Assembly: GCF_001649575.2 (NCBI RefSeq) | Contig: NC_051439.1 | Coordinates: 15,807,705-15,871,704 of the forward strand | DNA from: Kryptolebias marmoratus | Taxonomy: Eukaryota; Chordata; Actinopteri; Cyprinodontiformes; Rivulidae | Direction: 5' to 3' | DNA: 64,000 nt | In this document: positions 24,601 through 39,600 of the stretch, in pieces | Position numbering within the stretch: position 1 is the stretch's first letter | Layout of the letters: each line of letters begins with the position of its first letter | Translations under genes and position numbers: made by a program | Notes under the pieces: model-generated | Databases searched by the model: none | Seen by the model: the letters and a program-made list of their open reading frames with translations, nothing else | What the model was told of the DNA's origin: nothing

Positions 24601-27600
24601 AAGGAAAAGGAAAACAAAAAAAAACAGAGCTCTGTGCTCACTGAACACGAAGGAGAGACTAACAGAGTGAGTGAGGATGTCTCATGTTTTAAGTAGATAA
24701 TTGAGTAAATCAGTCAGGGGAAAACACGCTGGTGACAAATTAATGAGCACACGGCGAGGCAGCGTCATGCATGTGAGGGAGTGAATGACGGCGCAAACAT
24801 CAGCCAGTGAATGACTGCAGCCTGGTTCCTCTGAAACCTTCATTTACATTCAGCCGACTTTTTTTTTCCTTTAAATGGCTTTATTTTTACGAAGCTGGGT
24901 TTTTACATGCGTCAGTGGAAGCTGCAGACGGCTAAGATATAAATCTACGACTGACACGCTCTTTGATTTGAGAAATCACATTATTTTAGCTCCACAACTC
25001 ACATGAGAGCTTTTTGAGTCTGCTTTGACAGATCAGATTCTGTTCTTTCACTGCATTTATTGATTAAAAATAAACTCAAAACAAAATACTCAAACTACAA
25101 AAAAACCCACCAACACACTAGTGCTGGAATTAGTTTGACTTTTATTTTAAACCTAAAACAATTTATGTTTTAACTTCTGAGATTCATCTAATTTTTATTC
25201 ATGTCAGACCTGCAATTAATCCGCAAAAGAACTGTGATAAGATGGGAATTTACAGCTTTACAGGTTAATAAAATAAATGAATATGGTAATCAAAAAGTGT
25301 TTTAAAGAAGGAAAGATCAACAAAGGAGCTCCATGATCCCATTACCTTAAAGAACAATCAAAAAACCTTAGCAGATTTCCTCTCCAGCAGCATACAAATA
25401 AAAAAATTAGTTTGTTTTGACATAAATTTAATACTAAAAAATACTTAGTTAATACTTTATCATTAGGAAGTGGTAAAATCCTAATTGTCAATATATTACA
25501 GGTTTGAAATTTAAGGCAAGGTTAAGAAGAAAATATTTTAAAAAAAACTTGAGTTCAACATGTCTACAAGTAAAATAAAGGTCAAAACAAATGTAAGACT
25601 CTCCAAACTAAAGCTTTTGCTTTCAGTATTGTCCTAGCTTTTTAAATTTATTGACTTTAGCAGGCAGTAAACTATTAGAGCTGCCAAGCAGGTGGTGCAA
25701 GTGGTTGCCATAACTTTAACACGTTTAGTATTAAACCAACACATTCCAAAATGTAGTCTGTAGTCTGAGTAATATTCATTCATTACCCAATTCAGAACTG
25801 TGAAATTACATCCTTTAGTGGAAAAGAGTGCAAGGCAATTTCACTAAAAAAACTAGAGACTATTGTATCTTTATATCTGAGAGTACAAAGGTAACAGGGA
25901 GAAATAATTTCCAGGTCTATTGATGCCTCATGTGGTGCTTCAGTTAGTTTTCTAATTAGCAAAAAAACAGTAAAAACAGAAAAATCTTATTGTGAACAGA
26001 AGGGCTGTTTTACTTGTTAAATTCTACCTCAGTTCACACATCTGTGTTCCTGTGTTAAATGACTCAAAAACGCCTATAACTCTGTCAGTTTTACACATAA
26101 TGGACTAACATTTGGTGTGGTAGCAGCCGAGAATTATTCCCAACACATATTACAGAGATATTAGGAGCCACAACATGTGATCACACATACTGGTTATTTT
26201 TAGGTTTGACCAAAAAGGCTAAAACTCATTTCAAAATAAGATGATCTTAGCAGCCAGATCTTTTATTCAAATCAGTTTTGTTCACAGTTTTATAACTTAA
26301 GTTGCTCATTTTAAAGAGCTGCAGGAGCTGAAGGACATTACAAAGAAATTTTTCCGTAGGAGCAAAATATTTCTGTTTGTCTCCAAGTATTCTCCAACAC
26401 AGCATGAGCAGCGGGATCAATCGACTTTGAAGGAAATATTCATTAACTGGCTCACTCCCTTTAGGCAACATCTGGCAGTCAATAGATTTAATGTAATTTG
26501 GGTGTTAAATCAATCTCCAGGAAATTGGCTTTCTAGGAAAAAAGGCGGGGAAGAAAGGCAATTATCTTGATTTTATTAGCAAAAACTTAAAGACATTTAA
26601 GGCCTCCTGAGTGAGTTTGATAAAGTGTTTTCTCCTCGCATGTTTTAAAGGTCTCAAGTGAAATTCTGCGCTTGACCCGACAGAGTGGACAGCCAGCCGA
26701 GTGTGCATAAATATACTGTGGAAACATTAACAGAAGCAAGTGTGGATGAGGGAGGGAAGGGGCTGATATAGACGAGTTGTGAAGCTAAATGGAGAGGAGA
26801 AATGTCACGTCACTTCCTTCTCCTTCAAACTGAAAATGAGAAAATGAGTGACGTAAAATTGCTGGTGCCAATGGGAAACGAATATTAGTGCTGCGCTTTA
26901 AAGGTCCTGCGTTGAAATTTGCTCGGCGGAAATATAAAAAAATACCAGTTTGCTATTTTGTTTGCTTCTCTCAGTTTGTGGCTTCAGTCCAGCCTTAGAG
27001 AGGATTGAAATAGTTAACAGCAGCAGCAGTTTTATTTGTTCATCATGTAAATGTACATAAGTTATCCCTGCATCAGTAAAGAAATAAATCAGCTGTGTGG
27101 AAGTCAGAGGCTTCTGGTTAACCCTAGTTAAAGAATAATGCCTCAAAAAAATATTTGCCAAAATAGCAAAATAAGACAAATTAATAATAACAAAAATAAC
27201 ATGACGCAGGATTTTTATATGACGTATCAGGCCACTGGGAGCGTTGTTTGTCCAATCTGATGAACTCTGATCCATATTGTTGACTGACAGGAACAATAGA
27301 TATCTGTTTAGCTGACAGGCCATAATTTAGGGGCAGGTAAAGGTTTCAAAGCATTGCTGAACTCCCATTTGAAGCAGCTTTCTTTGCAAACACATCAGCC
27401 CCCAGACAAAGTGGACTGACTTTCCTCTAAAAGGAGGTGGGAAAACTGCGGAGAGCCTAAGTACCAGGATGTGTCGCTTCACTCTATTACATTAATTAAA
27501 ATCAGAAAACATGAGACAATCAAATCTTTTTAAATCCATTTGGTTAAAGGTTTTGTGAAACAAAGTGTTTTATATCCTGGAATTTGACTACGCTTTCTAA

Positions 27601-30600
27601 GTTTTCTTTTTTCTTTGAGTAGTAAGAAGACATCACAAATATGCGAGTCTCAAGGAGAATCACTGAATGTGGACAACAGATCCCTCACGAGAACACCGAG
27701 TGGAAGACGGATGGAGAAAAGAGGCAGAAAGGAAGAAGAACGAGAGGAGACTTGGATCAGCGGTGCCTTTGGAAACAATGACAGAAGGGTACAGTGAGCA
27801 GAGAAGCAGTGAATGAACAATGAGCATACTACCATTCACCAAAACCCGCTCCAGCCTGCGTTGAATCCTAATTAATGGGTTGCAGTGAGATGACTCACTC
27901 TTGCTATTTTTAGCTGCCGAGGACAGCACTGTTCTTCTGTTGAATTTATATTTGTGCAACTGCTCAGTTTTATTATAACCATGCATAATTTAGAGTTGTA
28001 GCAAGCGATGCGCTCATTTGATCATACTGGGGATCCTTTTTTTTTACACTCTCATTAGCGGACTAACCTGTATGCCGATAGACGATCGAGGCGTTTTCAA
28101 GTACTCCTCAGCCTTCGACACCAGGATGGCCTTGTCGCAGGTGAGCACTGAGCTGTGTGAGTCTGTGGACGGATGCCTTTTTCCAGCCATGACTCCCGCC
28201 GCCTCCATGGCTATGGTCACAGCCTTGGTGCTGTCCAGGCTGTCGGTGGAGTTATAGAGGGGCCGGCCTGGGCTCAGCCCCAGGCCGAGGCCATCCGGGG
28301 CCCACATCCCACCGTGGGGGTGCCTTCCCTCGTGGTAGGCGTCCTGCGTGGACTCGGTGCTGCTCTGGGCTGTGATGGAGATGAGCGGTTTAGAGGTGGT
28401 GCGCGGCGGGACCGGAGGTGGGGCCTTCTTGTAGTTTGGGGTGTAGGTGATGGCTGGAAAAGGTAGAGAAACATATTTGAAAAGCTCATTATGTTTTGGA
28501 AAAAAAATCTGACTATAAAAGAAAACAAACAAGTTGACTTTAAAAGAAGAGGCTTAAATTGGATAAAGTTAGAAAACTTTGTCATTGAGGGTAAAAACAA
28601 CATTAATCTCAGGTCTCCACCACACTCATCTCTTGGAAATGTGCAGTACATTTTTGTTACTGTTTAGTTAAAAAGTAAGTTTTGAAAAAAAAGTTGCATT
28701 GACGCAAAAATAAACTCAAACTTGCATTAGTTTTTGTCCAACATTATAGGTAAAAAACATGTTTTTATGCATCTGGAATACAGTCCATTATATCATAATT
28801 GCTTTCACTAAAAAATACAGACTGTACGCAATTTAATCTGGACTATTTGATTTTATCCGTTTTATCAAAGCTCCTGCCAGAAAGTTTTAAATAAGGCTGA
28901 TTAAGCTCATCAGTGTTTGGATAATCTTTGGGGTTACCAAAGGTTAAAATCCCATGTCTGTCGCAGAACTGCCACACTAACAACCTGGTAAAGATCTGAT
29001 AGTGAGGACTGGTTTGCCAGAACTGGAAAAGAAAGAAACCATAAACTGAACAAGGTGAATTTATCATCACCACAAAAAGCAGAAGACAGTTTTTCAGTCC
29101 AATATTAAGATTTCTTCTTATTTTACTTGTTAGTTTCTTTGTCACCATTAAAATACTTCGATACAAAAAAAATATCAGAAGACTCGTAAATTCTAAAAAT
29201 AAAATGTCAGCTGATCCATCCCCCAAAAGATGTTAATTGAGCCTCAAATCAGTTAAAGGAAGAAGTTAGATTTCAAAATTCCACCTGATACCAACAGGGG
29301 GTTTTCACAGTTCTTTTGGTTACACAGTTTAAATAAAAAAAGACTAAAATATTCAAATGAGTTCTGCCTGAGCTCTAAGATTTATGGTTTTTCATATAAA
29401 CATTTCACTGCCTCATAGGTTTTACCTCCCTTAGTCCTAATTCTGATGTCTGTCACCACGTTTTGCTCGACTAATTCAGCAAAAATTACAACATATTAAA
29501 AAACAACTTATAGAAACAGCAGGAGGATAGCTGCAGTGGCACTCTTCAGAACTGTCCAAATTAGTATTTATTATTTACATTTATTGGCTTGTGATTGTTT
29601 ATTACAGAAACCCAGAATTTCCACTCTTATCTACCAAGCTGTAGGTTAGTAAGGCTACGTTTTGCATTTATATAGACACTCGTTAACACTAATTTTCTAA
29701 CATTTTCAAAGCATTTTTATAGTGGAAAACCTCTTCCCTTCTTTTTTTGTTTCTTCTTAGGGCTCAGATGAGGGAGAGACTGGTTGGAAATATCACAAAC
29801 ATACACAGCACTTTCAAGTAATAACACCAGTTGGGTGGATTGGGAGAACATGAAAACCTTTGTGGTATGAGGCTCTCATGAGATATGGACGATGGCGGAA
29901 AATCAGCGAGGTAATAAACAACACTCGTGTGAACAATCCGGCTCAAAGAAAGCTGACAAGTCTTCATACTCTGTCCGTTTTTATGACAGAAAGGAGAGGG
30001 ATTACTTTCTTTCAAGTGCAAATGAGAGGATGGACCTAATCCACAGCGAGACAGGCGGATGAACAGGTCACAAACACCTTCTAGGCTTCCGTACAAGTAA
30101 ATCAGAAGAAGTGGGGAAAAATAAAAAACAATCTCAAGTTATGTTGAAGGCTATTATTTTTCTCGGTACAGAGATAAAATGTGTTGAACACTGTGCTTGT
30201 GTTTCCTAGAAATGTTTACATCACACAAAGCAGGTACAGAAGACCAATCTGCTCTCTTCTTTCAGTTCTAATGAGCTCCATGTAGGTCCTCGTGAGACAG
30301 CTGTGGCACAAAATAATGTTTCACCTCATTACACTGCAGCCTGAACGCAACAATTACAGAACATATTGTTGTCTAAAACAAAGGATTGTCTCGTTTTTTT
30401 ATGTTTCGCAGCTTAAAAACCGCTGTAATTTTTTAGTAAAGACGAAACCCTGCGATGCATTGTCGCCTTTTGTTCGACCTTATTTTGGTCGTGATGATAA
30501 ATAGTCTGGTCTGCTCTGAGTTCCAAATGACTCACAGTGCTCTCCATTTACAAAATGACCCATCATGGATGCATCTGCAGAAAAATAAGCAAGAAATTAA

Positions 30601-33600
30601 AATTTGGAAGAATAAGATGGACAAAATAAAAAAAAAGCAGACGAAAGAGAGGGTTTGTGTGTGTTTGTGTGCGCAGCAGAGAAAAGGAAGATAAATCAGG
30701 TAGAGTGGAGAGATCAGGGGAGGAAAGTGATGACCCATTCCAGGGTTGTGATTCAGCAGGAGGACCAAAATAGAGCCATTATTAGCTGGCAAGTCATGCA
30801 AAGGGCAGCCATAACTCTTTTACCCATCTTTGCAGTGGCAGGATTACTCAGCATTTAGATTAACACAAATGGAGCACATTCACCCCGCATCTTGGTTCAA
30901 ACAAAGCTCGCTGTCATGTTGGGTTTGAAATACAAACACGAACCAGAGCATTAAAATGATACCTCTTACCGCCGTTATGTTAAAATGATGGAAATACCAG
31001 TTATGCGGTGCTCAAAATACACCACCATTAACTGTCATGCATTACTTTCGCTGTCACTGTGTGGGTCGGGTAATGGATTAAAAAAGATTATTTACTGAGG
31101 TAAATACATATTACAACTCTGCACCAAATAAAAGGCATCAAAGACAGGCTGCAAGCCAAAATTGATTAACTGTGTAAAGAAGAAGCACAGATAGATGTTA
31201 GGAAAAACATAAAAAACAAGCCAGAAGACTAAAATTCTAAACTAACGTCAATGTCATAAAGCCATGAAGGAACAACAAGGATCCAAACACAAAGATTACA
31301 GGCTGGATGACAAAGCTCGGCTGAATACAAAAATCTATGACCCGGAGGTGTGAAACACAGAACAAACAAAAGTCTGACTGACTGACTAAAGTCTGGCAGA
31401 AGTGGCAAAAAACCTGAAACCGTGATAAATCTGGTTTCAGTTCCTATATGTTACGCAAACGTCCTGGTCCCAGCTTTTAAATAATATGCAGATTTAGTGA
31501 GAATAATACATTTTCAGTTCTTTTTATTAGGTATGAGTCCAGATTTTTAGATCATTTTAGTCTTTCAATGTAGTGGTACAAAAGCTGAGGTTGGGACTTC
31601 ACTTTGGGTCATAAAACATCAGGTTTGGGGCCTCAAGATGATTTTCAGATATTAAATTAAAGTAAAAAATGACTCCTAACACTATATAACCATAGTTGTT
31701 ACAAATGGGTGTGGAAAATGTAATAACAAATCAATACAAATAGTGTAATAATTGTTGTCATTGTTACCATGGTTTAACTGGCCTGATATCGATGTGTGTC
31801 AACCAAAGATATTTAGGGTTGAAAATGTCTGCCAATGTTATCTTGTGGGTCAAAAGGTGGAAAATTTGGGAGCCACTGATCTTATGGACAATTTGTTTTA
31901 TTAGTAAGGCTCTGAATGCCATAGAGAAGGATGCAGCCTCTGGCCTCTGCTTGTTATAGTTTTTTACTGGGTAAATCAGACACTGGTACTGAGTCAGCTT
32001 TAGTGAAAACATGTGTGATTGTCCAAAAACTAATCTATGGGCATGTGCAGTTTCCAGTTCTTATCTCCAGGTTCAAAATTCAGAAGGGTGACAGCCTCAG
32101 TGATGCTAAACTAATTTGGAAAACAGTGATATCTTTTCAGACATTTACTTATTTTTTTACCATACGCGGTCCTTCTTCAAACTGAGACCTATTTCTCAAT
32201 TACAAAGTTAGAAATATTAATATTAAATCAGAAAAACAAGAAACTCAAACGTATAGGAGGCGAAGTAGCGGCTGCTGACTACACTCAGTGTGAACACACT
32301 TGAATGATCTTTCTCATTTTCGAGCGCACGATCACACAAACTGCTTGCACCCAGCTGTTCTGGTTAAAGTGAGACACAACAGCTCCGTCTCTGTTAGGAC
32401 CTCTCCATCTGTTGTGCACACTAACATAGATGTTAGACGTTGCGTTTGGTGGTGGAGGAGTCAGGTATTTAAAGAGTCCTCCTCCCTGATCTGATTTATC
32501 ACCGCGGAAGAACAACAGCAGCTCGTTTTGCGACAGGATTTAGGTGAATATGTACGACCTGGAGCGAGAAAGGAAGGGGAGTGGAAGACGGATAGCAGAC
32601 TCCATTATTGGCACTATCATGAGCGCTGCAGACAAAACAAGAAGTAACACAAAAATAGCCAGACACGGATAACAAAACAGACTGGGTGAGTCGTTACTCA
32701 GACTTACTTAACCAACCCTGTATGGCTTGTGAAAGTTTAAAAGTGTCGAGTACAAAAATGGTGTCTGCAACGAAAAAACAGCAAATATCATTTTATGGGC
32801 AGCTCTTTTTTGAGTTGTAAATGAAGGGCAGTCTTTCACTTGCTTATTATGACTCAGATGCTTTTCTATTGTTCACAAACGCCACACTGTCGAGTCTGTG
32901 TTTAAATAATGGCCTCTGCGCTCACTAATGGAGACAGCCCCTCCCTGCCTTCACGGAGCATCACCGGTTAGATGCATGTCACTGTGTTCTTCACCCCAGC
33001 CTTCATGAAAACAAATTGGCCTTCTGTCAAGTAGACAGATCACTAGGAAGCTGAATGGAGGTTCACAGCATCCAAAGGTGTGTGTGTAAGAGAGAGAGTG
33101 AGAGAGAGACGGTGCTTGAGTGATATTGCAGATGTTAGGATGAAGGGATGCTGCAGAAAATGATGCAAACATAAATATGCCGAGTGGCAGCAGAGTAAGC
33201 ACTCAGTCAAAGATTTCTTTTTTAATCAATACTTGCTGTGAAGGTAGACAAGAACACCTGTTTACTGATCAAACGACTTGACAATAACGAGTAATTTAAG
33301 CATATGACTGATTCTTCGTCTTAGTTATAAACTCACTGCCTTATAAACCACTTTAATTTACGCTGATCGCCCACCACAGAAAGGCGAAAGTGGACAATAA
33401 TGCTTTTGCTCGTGTCTGTGTGCGTGTTTATTACCAAAATATGTCATAAACCAGTTGATGAATTTTAGCGAACCTTGCAGAAAGCAATCACAAGATATAT
33501 ATCTATAACTGATTAACTTTTAGAGTCAACCTGATTTAATATGGCTGCCACAGCCAAACAACCTTTAAAAACACAAAAATGGCTAAAACACAGTCAGTTT

Positions 33601-36600
33601 TATTGATATTAAGCTAAAATTTGCTGTGGTAGTAGCTGAGAGTCATTCACAAAGTCTGTCAGGGAAGGCAGCGGGCGATATGCATTCCTTCAGATTGCAT
33701 TCTGTCATTTAATAATGTTTCATTCATTGCTGTCTTTAGCTGTGAGTGTGTGAGTAACTGCAGATACATTCAGACAAAAACTTCATATTTTTATTCACAC
33801 GTTCCCAACAGCATCTTTGCCACAGGACAGCTCGTGTTTCAGTGAACCACAAGTCGACACTTTTAAAAAGGAAGCAACAACAACAAAAATGCCCCAGGTA
33901 GTAGGTTTACCTGGGGTCGCCTGGGGCTTCCAATCAGTGCTGCAGGTGACGGGGAGGCAAAACTGGATCCCTGAAAACAAGGGAGTTGGGATGATGTTCA
34001 GACAAGCGGGCACGTTTGCCTGAACACATATTACATAAAACAAACTCAGACTGGAACCATCAAGACTGTGCAGGCTGGATCACGTTACGCAGGGATCTCC
34101 GCGTTACACTTTTTATTTTTTTTTTAATTTGACACAAAAACATCTCAAAATTCATTTTTTGGTAAAATGACATGAAAGTCACTGTGTATGAAAGCACTTA
34201 GAGTGAAAGAGGCCATTTTGAAACAAAAACCACATAATGCATGAGTAATAAACATTTTGACAAATTGTTTTACTTCTGATGCTACTTTTTATACATTTGA
34301 GTTCTTCACTGACTTATACATTTTTATTTTAGACAAATTCATGACGATTTCCACTGACATTAGAAATTGTTCAGGAGCCTTTTCACAGATAAGCAACTAA
34401 AAAAAATAAAAAAAATCTGAAGCTGGTTGTTCACAGATGCGCAGGGAAATACCCCATAAGGTTAATGACAATACAATCAGAAAAAAACTGAAAGGCTGAC
34501 ATGTATGGCTTGTGTGGAGGGGTGACCTGGAGAAAGCTTCCTCTCTCCAAAAAGAAGATGACTGCACCGCTCATTTTGGCAAGGTTGGATCTACTTCTGG
34601 AACAACATTCTATGAGATGTTCAGTGTGTACAGGGCCACACAGAAAATGCGGCATGCCATCACAAATTGCAAACACCATTATGAAGGATTTGGGTTTGTT
34701 TTGCAGCCACGAGACCACTGCCCTATACTACGAAGCAGGTTCAACTTACCCAGGGTTGCTTTACGTAACCCTAGCAATGAGGAGTCATGCTCAGCAGTAC
34801 TATAAAGCTGGTTATCAACCCAGCATTTCTGACTTTGAGTTGGAAATATCATATAAAACAGATGGAGCTGCATCAGAGAACCAGTCACAGCCATGAAGCT
34901 AGAAAGAAATTGAAAAAAAGGACAGCGAACACAAAAAATGAATAATCCTACTAACACCATTGCCACATCATTAAAGCATGAGTAGACACAATATAAGCAT
35001 AAGGCAAATCTTTTTTTCATGTAACTAATGTGCTGAAGATGCTGCCTTTTATTGAGACATGAAAGTTTGAACCTTACTCTGTTTTAACGCTCTTTCAAAG
35101 ACTCTTTGCACTAAATGAGGAACAGAGATAAAAACAGTTCAGTTCAGTGAGTGGGCTGATTTCAATGAACCATTTCCTATAATGCTGCATTAAAATGGTT
35201 ACATTTAACTCATGATTTGAATTAGTCTTCAAGCGTTTTACAGGATCTCCTTGGAAATGAACATAAACACAGGCAGTTTGGTGAAAATGATGCGTTTCTT
35301 AAAGTCAAATGTAACGGTGGAACTCAGGGAAAAAGAGAGAAAGATATATACTTTTTTAAATTTTATACTTTTTTTTTTTTTCACTTTTTAAGGTCATTGA
35401 TTAGTTAAGAGGCAATGCTTCAACATGTGTGCTCTCTAACCCAGCACAGGCTGATGCAGTAACAGACTCAGGTATACTAAAGTGAAGCAGCTTCATGACC
35501 TGAACCTGAAGTTACCGTGCTAAGTTACTAATCCTGCTTCGTAGTTCAGAACATTGGGCTCTGTTGACCATGAACTCCAAAGTAATCTCAAGTCCAATGT
35601 GAGGCCAAAACACTTATGAAACACTTAGGAATATATGAAAAAAAAGAAAGCAAGTGTTGCAGTGGTTCAGGTAACCCCAAACATAAAATTCATTGAAATG
35701 CTGAAGTGGGACTAAGATGTCTGCAAACCTCAATGAACTGCAGCAATAATGTAAATAGGAGCAGTTACTTAAAGTTCATGAACGTAAAGGGGTGGACTTT
35801 TGCTCCTTTCTTTTGGGTTGATAATGCTTTAAAAATAATAACACACCTAATTTGTTGTGCTGTTGGTCACAGGGGTTATATTTACTTAACTCTTCGAACC
35901 GACAAGGCCCAAGTGACTTTTAAAATGTAAAACATTACAAAGCATCCTGTCTTTTTTATTAGCTTTTTATTCATATAACAATAAATTCTATTTTTGACAA
36001 ACAAATAAACTAGTCACGAGTTGAAAACCAGTTTCTGTCACTGCAGGACTGAACCCCAAAGCGGTTTATTTTTTTTAAATTTGATGTTACAAATAAATAT
36101 AATGTCACTGCAATGGTGGTCAAACTGAGTGCTACTTTTAGAGAACATTATTTTAAAAGGAAGACTGAAACACAGAAGAGCCCCGAGAGGTGCTCTTTAA
36201 GTCGGTGAAATGAGTAAAATAAATACAGACGAAAAAAAAAAAAAAAAAAATCCATCCCTTTGAAAACCTCTTAGATTCAGCCAATTTAACAAACTTTCAT
36301 AAAGTGCTCAGCACATTTTTAATTCAAGACAACACATAGAGACATTTTCTTCTGGTAGCTCACTGATGCTCTGATTAAAGATTAATTTTGTTCCACTGCA
36401 CTTTATTAAAGCACAGACTTGAGTGGACAAATCTATATGGAGCCCATTAAAAAAGAAAAAAAAAGAAAATTAAGGCAGCACAGACGCTGTATATTCTGTT
36501 ATTCATTTCTGGTTACACATCTTTGCATCTTGGATGGCGTGTCGACTCCTTCCAAAGTGCTGAATATCAAAATAAACCAAAGAAATGAAACACTGAGGCA

Positions 36601-39600
36601 CAGTATATGAGATGCACAAAACATTGAGGCCATCAGTCATGCACCATTACATCAACAGATGCATGATTCACCGTCACACGTATTTAAAAATAGCCACACA
36701 ATGGTGCAAAAATCTTTTAAGGAAGAAACACAGTTCAACAAGTCATTACACTTATGTCCCATTGGCAATACATTCTCAGTCTTTGATTCCTGAGCATTAA
36801 GGTGATATTTGACAATAAAAAATACATAATCACCTCTAAACAATGCTTGTTGTATTTTTTTTAGTCACATAATCAGACAAACTGAATGTTTTTTTTTTTA
36901 ATTTTATATACATTATTTATTTATATATATTTGAAATAAACTTATTTTACAGTATAGCACATGTGTGTGTGTAAGGTAATGTGAGGTTGTGCATTCAATC
37001 AGGCTACATACTGCAACTGTAACATACTGGTTTAACTATATTTGAAAGTCTAACTTGGGTTTTTTTTCCTAATAAATTAGTTATTTGCAAAAAAAATACA
37101 CAACCATGTCATAAGAGCCATATTTTGACTGAGAATATTTTTAAATATAGTGTGCAAGTCCTAATTCATGAAGACACAAAGATGGTTTTCAAGGATTTTG
37201 AAAATAATTCAGTGCCTCACCTTCTGCTGTTTTTTCTTTTTTTAAAGTTCAATAATATTTAGAGAAAAATCTCACATTTTCTTTGCTGCAGGGGATTCCT
37301 TTTATCTATTTTTAAGCTTATAACAAAAGTCTGTAATTGACCCAAACAATAATTTGTGACAGCTGTAACAGTACAGTATTCAGTCTTTATCTAAGATTGT
37401 GCAAACAGCATTTCACAGCATCGCATCCTTTTTCTTTCCATCTGTAGAGTCCATCCTACAGCTCAAATGGTAAACAGTGTCTTTATAGTTATATGATAAC
37501 CAACAGGATTTATTTCTCTCAACTTCAGAGCTCAAAAGAAGTTGAGGAGTGAAACGTTTCAGTCATTGCTGCAAGGATTGTCGATTTTGTCTGTAGTCTT
37601 TACCAGAGCTCCTGAAAGAGTCTCTTCGCATACAGAAGTTTAAGACATGTTTAGATTGTACAAAAACATTCATCACTAGTTTGCACAAGGATCTCAAGCA
37701 TTATGCTTAAGAGTAGAAGATGATTCACAACAGAGGCAACCACTTCATTGAGATTCATCCAGATTCCAGAAAAAGGTTTTTGAAGTTTTCAGTGTTTTTG
37801 TCACTACAGAAGCTTAATTATATGTTTGCAGTATCCTGTAATCCACACAGTTCTGTTGCTCCCAGTGAAGTCTTTATTCATGGATTATTAGTACAGAGAA
37901 ATGTTACTTGGATGCCAGGGATTATCGTTTTTAGGTCTGCATGTCATTTTTCAAAGCACTGGCATCTATAAACCATGAGCTATAAATATCTTTGAAGCTA
38001 CATTTTGTCTGCTGAGAGAGGTATGGGCTCACAGAGTAAGAGACACATATGTGATTTCTGAACTGTTGTATTCGTATCGACCACTCCACAGCTCCACGCT
38101 GGCACTCCTTCTCACTGAGTCGCGCCTTTTGCCTCTCCTCTGCCACCTGTGCCACAGAAAAGTCTGCTCGACTGAGGATCTCCCCGAGCTGCTCAAGGTC
38201 TCCTCTTCCACATCACCAACAGCCTCCAGAGATACGGCCACACACTCCAATGACTCTGCCATAACATCATCTGGCTGCACAAGTTCTTGGAGATCTGGGG
38301 ATGATGGTTCTGTATCAGACAGAGCAGATTCTGGCGCTGGGCTTGTCGGTCCAAAGTCAATTTCCAGTGATGTGTCTGGAGATACCGAACTAGGAGGGGA
38401 TATTGTGACAGTGACCTGTGGAAAAAGAACTTCTCGTAATTCTGAGGCTACATCATGAGTCATGTGAACTAATGGATCTTCCACAGATGGACCCAAACAG
38501 TCTAACTCTGCTGATGGATCCATGAAGCACTTTGTGTCAGGATCATCAGCTGGTACAGGGAAACTCTGAGAATCGAACTGGTATGCCGGTGGTTCTAAAT
38601 CCTCAGCGTTGAATGAAGAGTCTGTACTCAGGTTAAAAGGCTCTGGTTCAGGGTCCATAAAAACTGAGTCAAGGTCATCTTGATCTAGGGAAGTCAGCAT
38701 GACTAAGTCAAAGTGGACCAGATCGGCATGGTATATGCGGGTGGCTTCCAGCGGATCTGGTAGAGGTGGCCACTCTGAGTCTTGGGAAACTGGTTCGGTG
38801 TTTGGTTGAGATTCCACTGAACTGGAAGCAAAGGTTGACACAGACATAATTTGTTCTGGAGGAGGATAATCAGGAACAGGAATAACTGGATCTAGATTTG
38901 TCTCACTATCAGTTGGACTTTCAGGTGAGTCTGTATCAAAGTACTCTGAGACTACAATGGCCGGGCATTTGATGTCAGTCAGTAAATTACATGGCAGAAC
39001 AGTATCACGTTGAAGTAAAGGTACATCACAAACTGATGGTGAGTCTTCTTTACTAAAGGAGATTGATGGCGATACAATGGGTATGTTTGTTGCTTTTGGT
39101 TCCATCTCTGTTGAATCTGAGGGATCCGAACCTTCTAATCCCGAACAAGGTAAAGACACAGCAGGTGGGTCTTGAGAGACAGGCTGTGGCTCATCGTCTT
39201 TGACAAAATCTGAAGATTCAGGATCTGAGACTATGTCATACTCATGCTCCTCTGGTGGCGACACAGTAACTGTAGGGACTGGATATGGTAATTTTATCTT
39301 ATCTCGTTCAATTTGCTCTGAGCCTTGGGAGTTCACGTTATCAGGTTGCGATTGTTCAGTGTGTAAATGGCACTCATTAGTTGGGACTACATCTATTAGT
39401 TGTGGGGTGATAATCATTTCTTGTTTCACTGTTGATGAATCTTGAGCACTTTGGCGAGCTGTTTCTGAAAATGGTGGCACTGCATCTTGAGTTGTTTTTT
39501 GCTGATTTGTAACAGGATCAGATGAAGTTGCAATAGTTTTGACTGGCAGTACTGGATCTGGTTTTGGTTCAGCTGTAGAGGGTATAACAGTTGTGTCAAA

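Larger units (their letters stand above)
19159..28067 (-). other. dlgap2: dlgap2 intron F-G (8.9 kb)
   Basis: Holds a family A head fragment (19730-19800), a degenerate Tc1-like element (about 22130-22725), a family A tail copy (26040-26245), and otherwise AT-rich sequence. A GT-rich minus-strand frame at 21728-21982 has no recognised domain. I saw no further dlgap2 exon. Confidence 0.6.
28454..38028 (-). other. dlgap2: dlgap2 E-F intron, part nearest exon F
   Basis: Contains no recognised dlgap2 exon. It holds a family A copy (33410-33710), a Tc1-like relic (34500-34720), a terminal-inverted-repeat element (34722-35549), a hairpin at 33892-33916, and AT-rich low-complexity sequence at 36890-36960. 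Candidate poly(A) signals for the 38029-40427 exon (TTTATT on the plus strand, for example 37873-37878) lie at its high end. Confidence 0.55.

Noticed and set aside
32285..32720. Possible plus-strand promoter (GTATTTAAAG between GGAGGAGTC and GAGTCCTCCTCC)
   Set aside because: A TATA-like string in a weak palindrome with no following exon; insufficient evidence.
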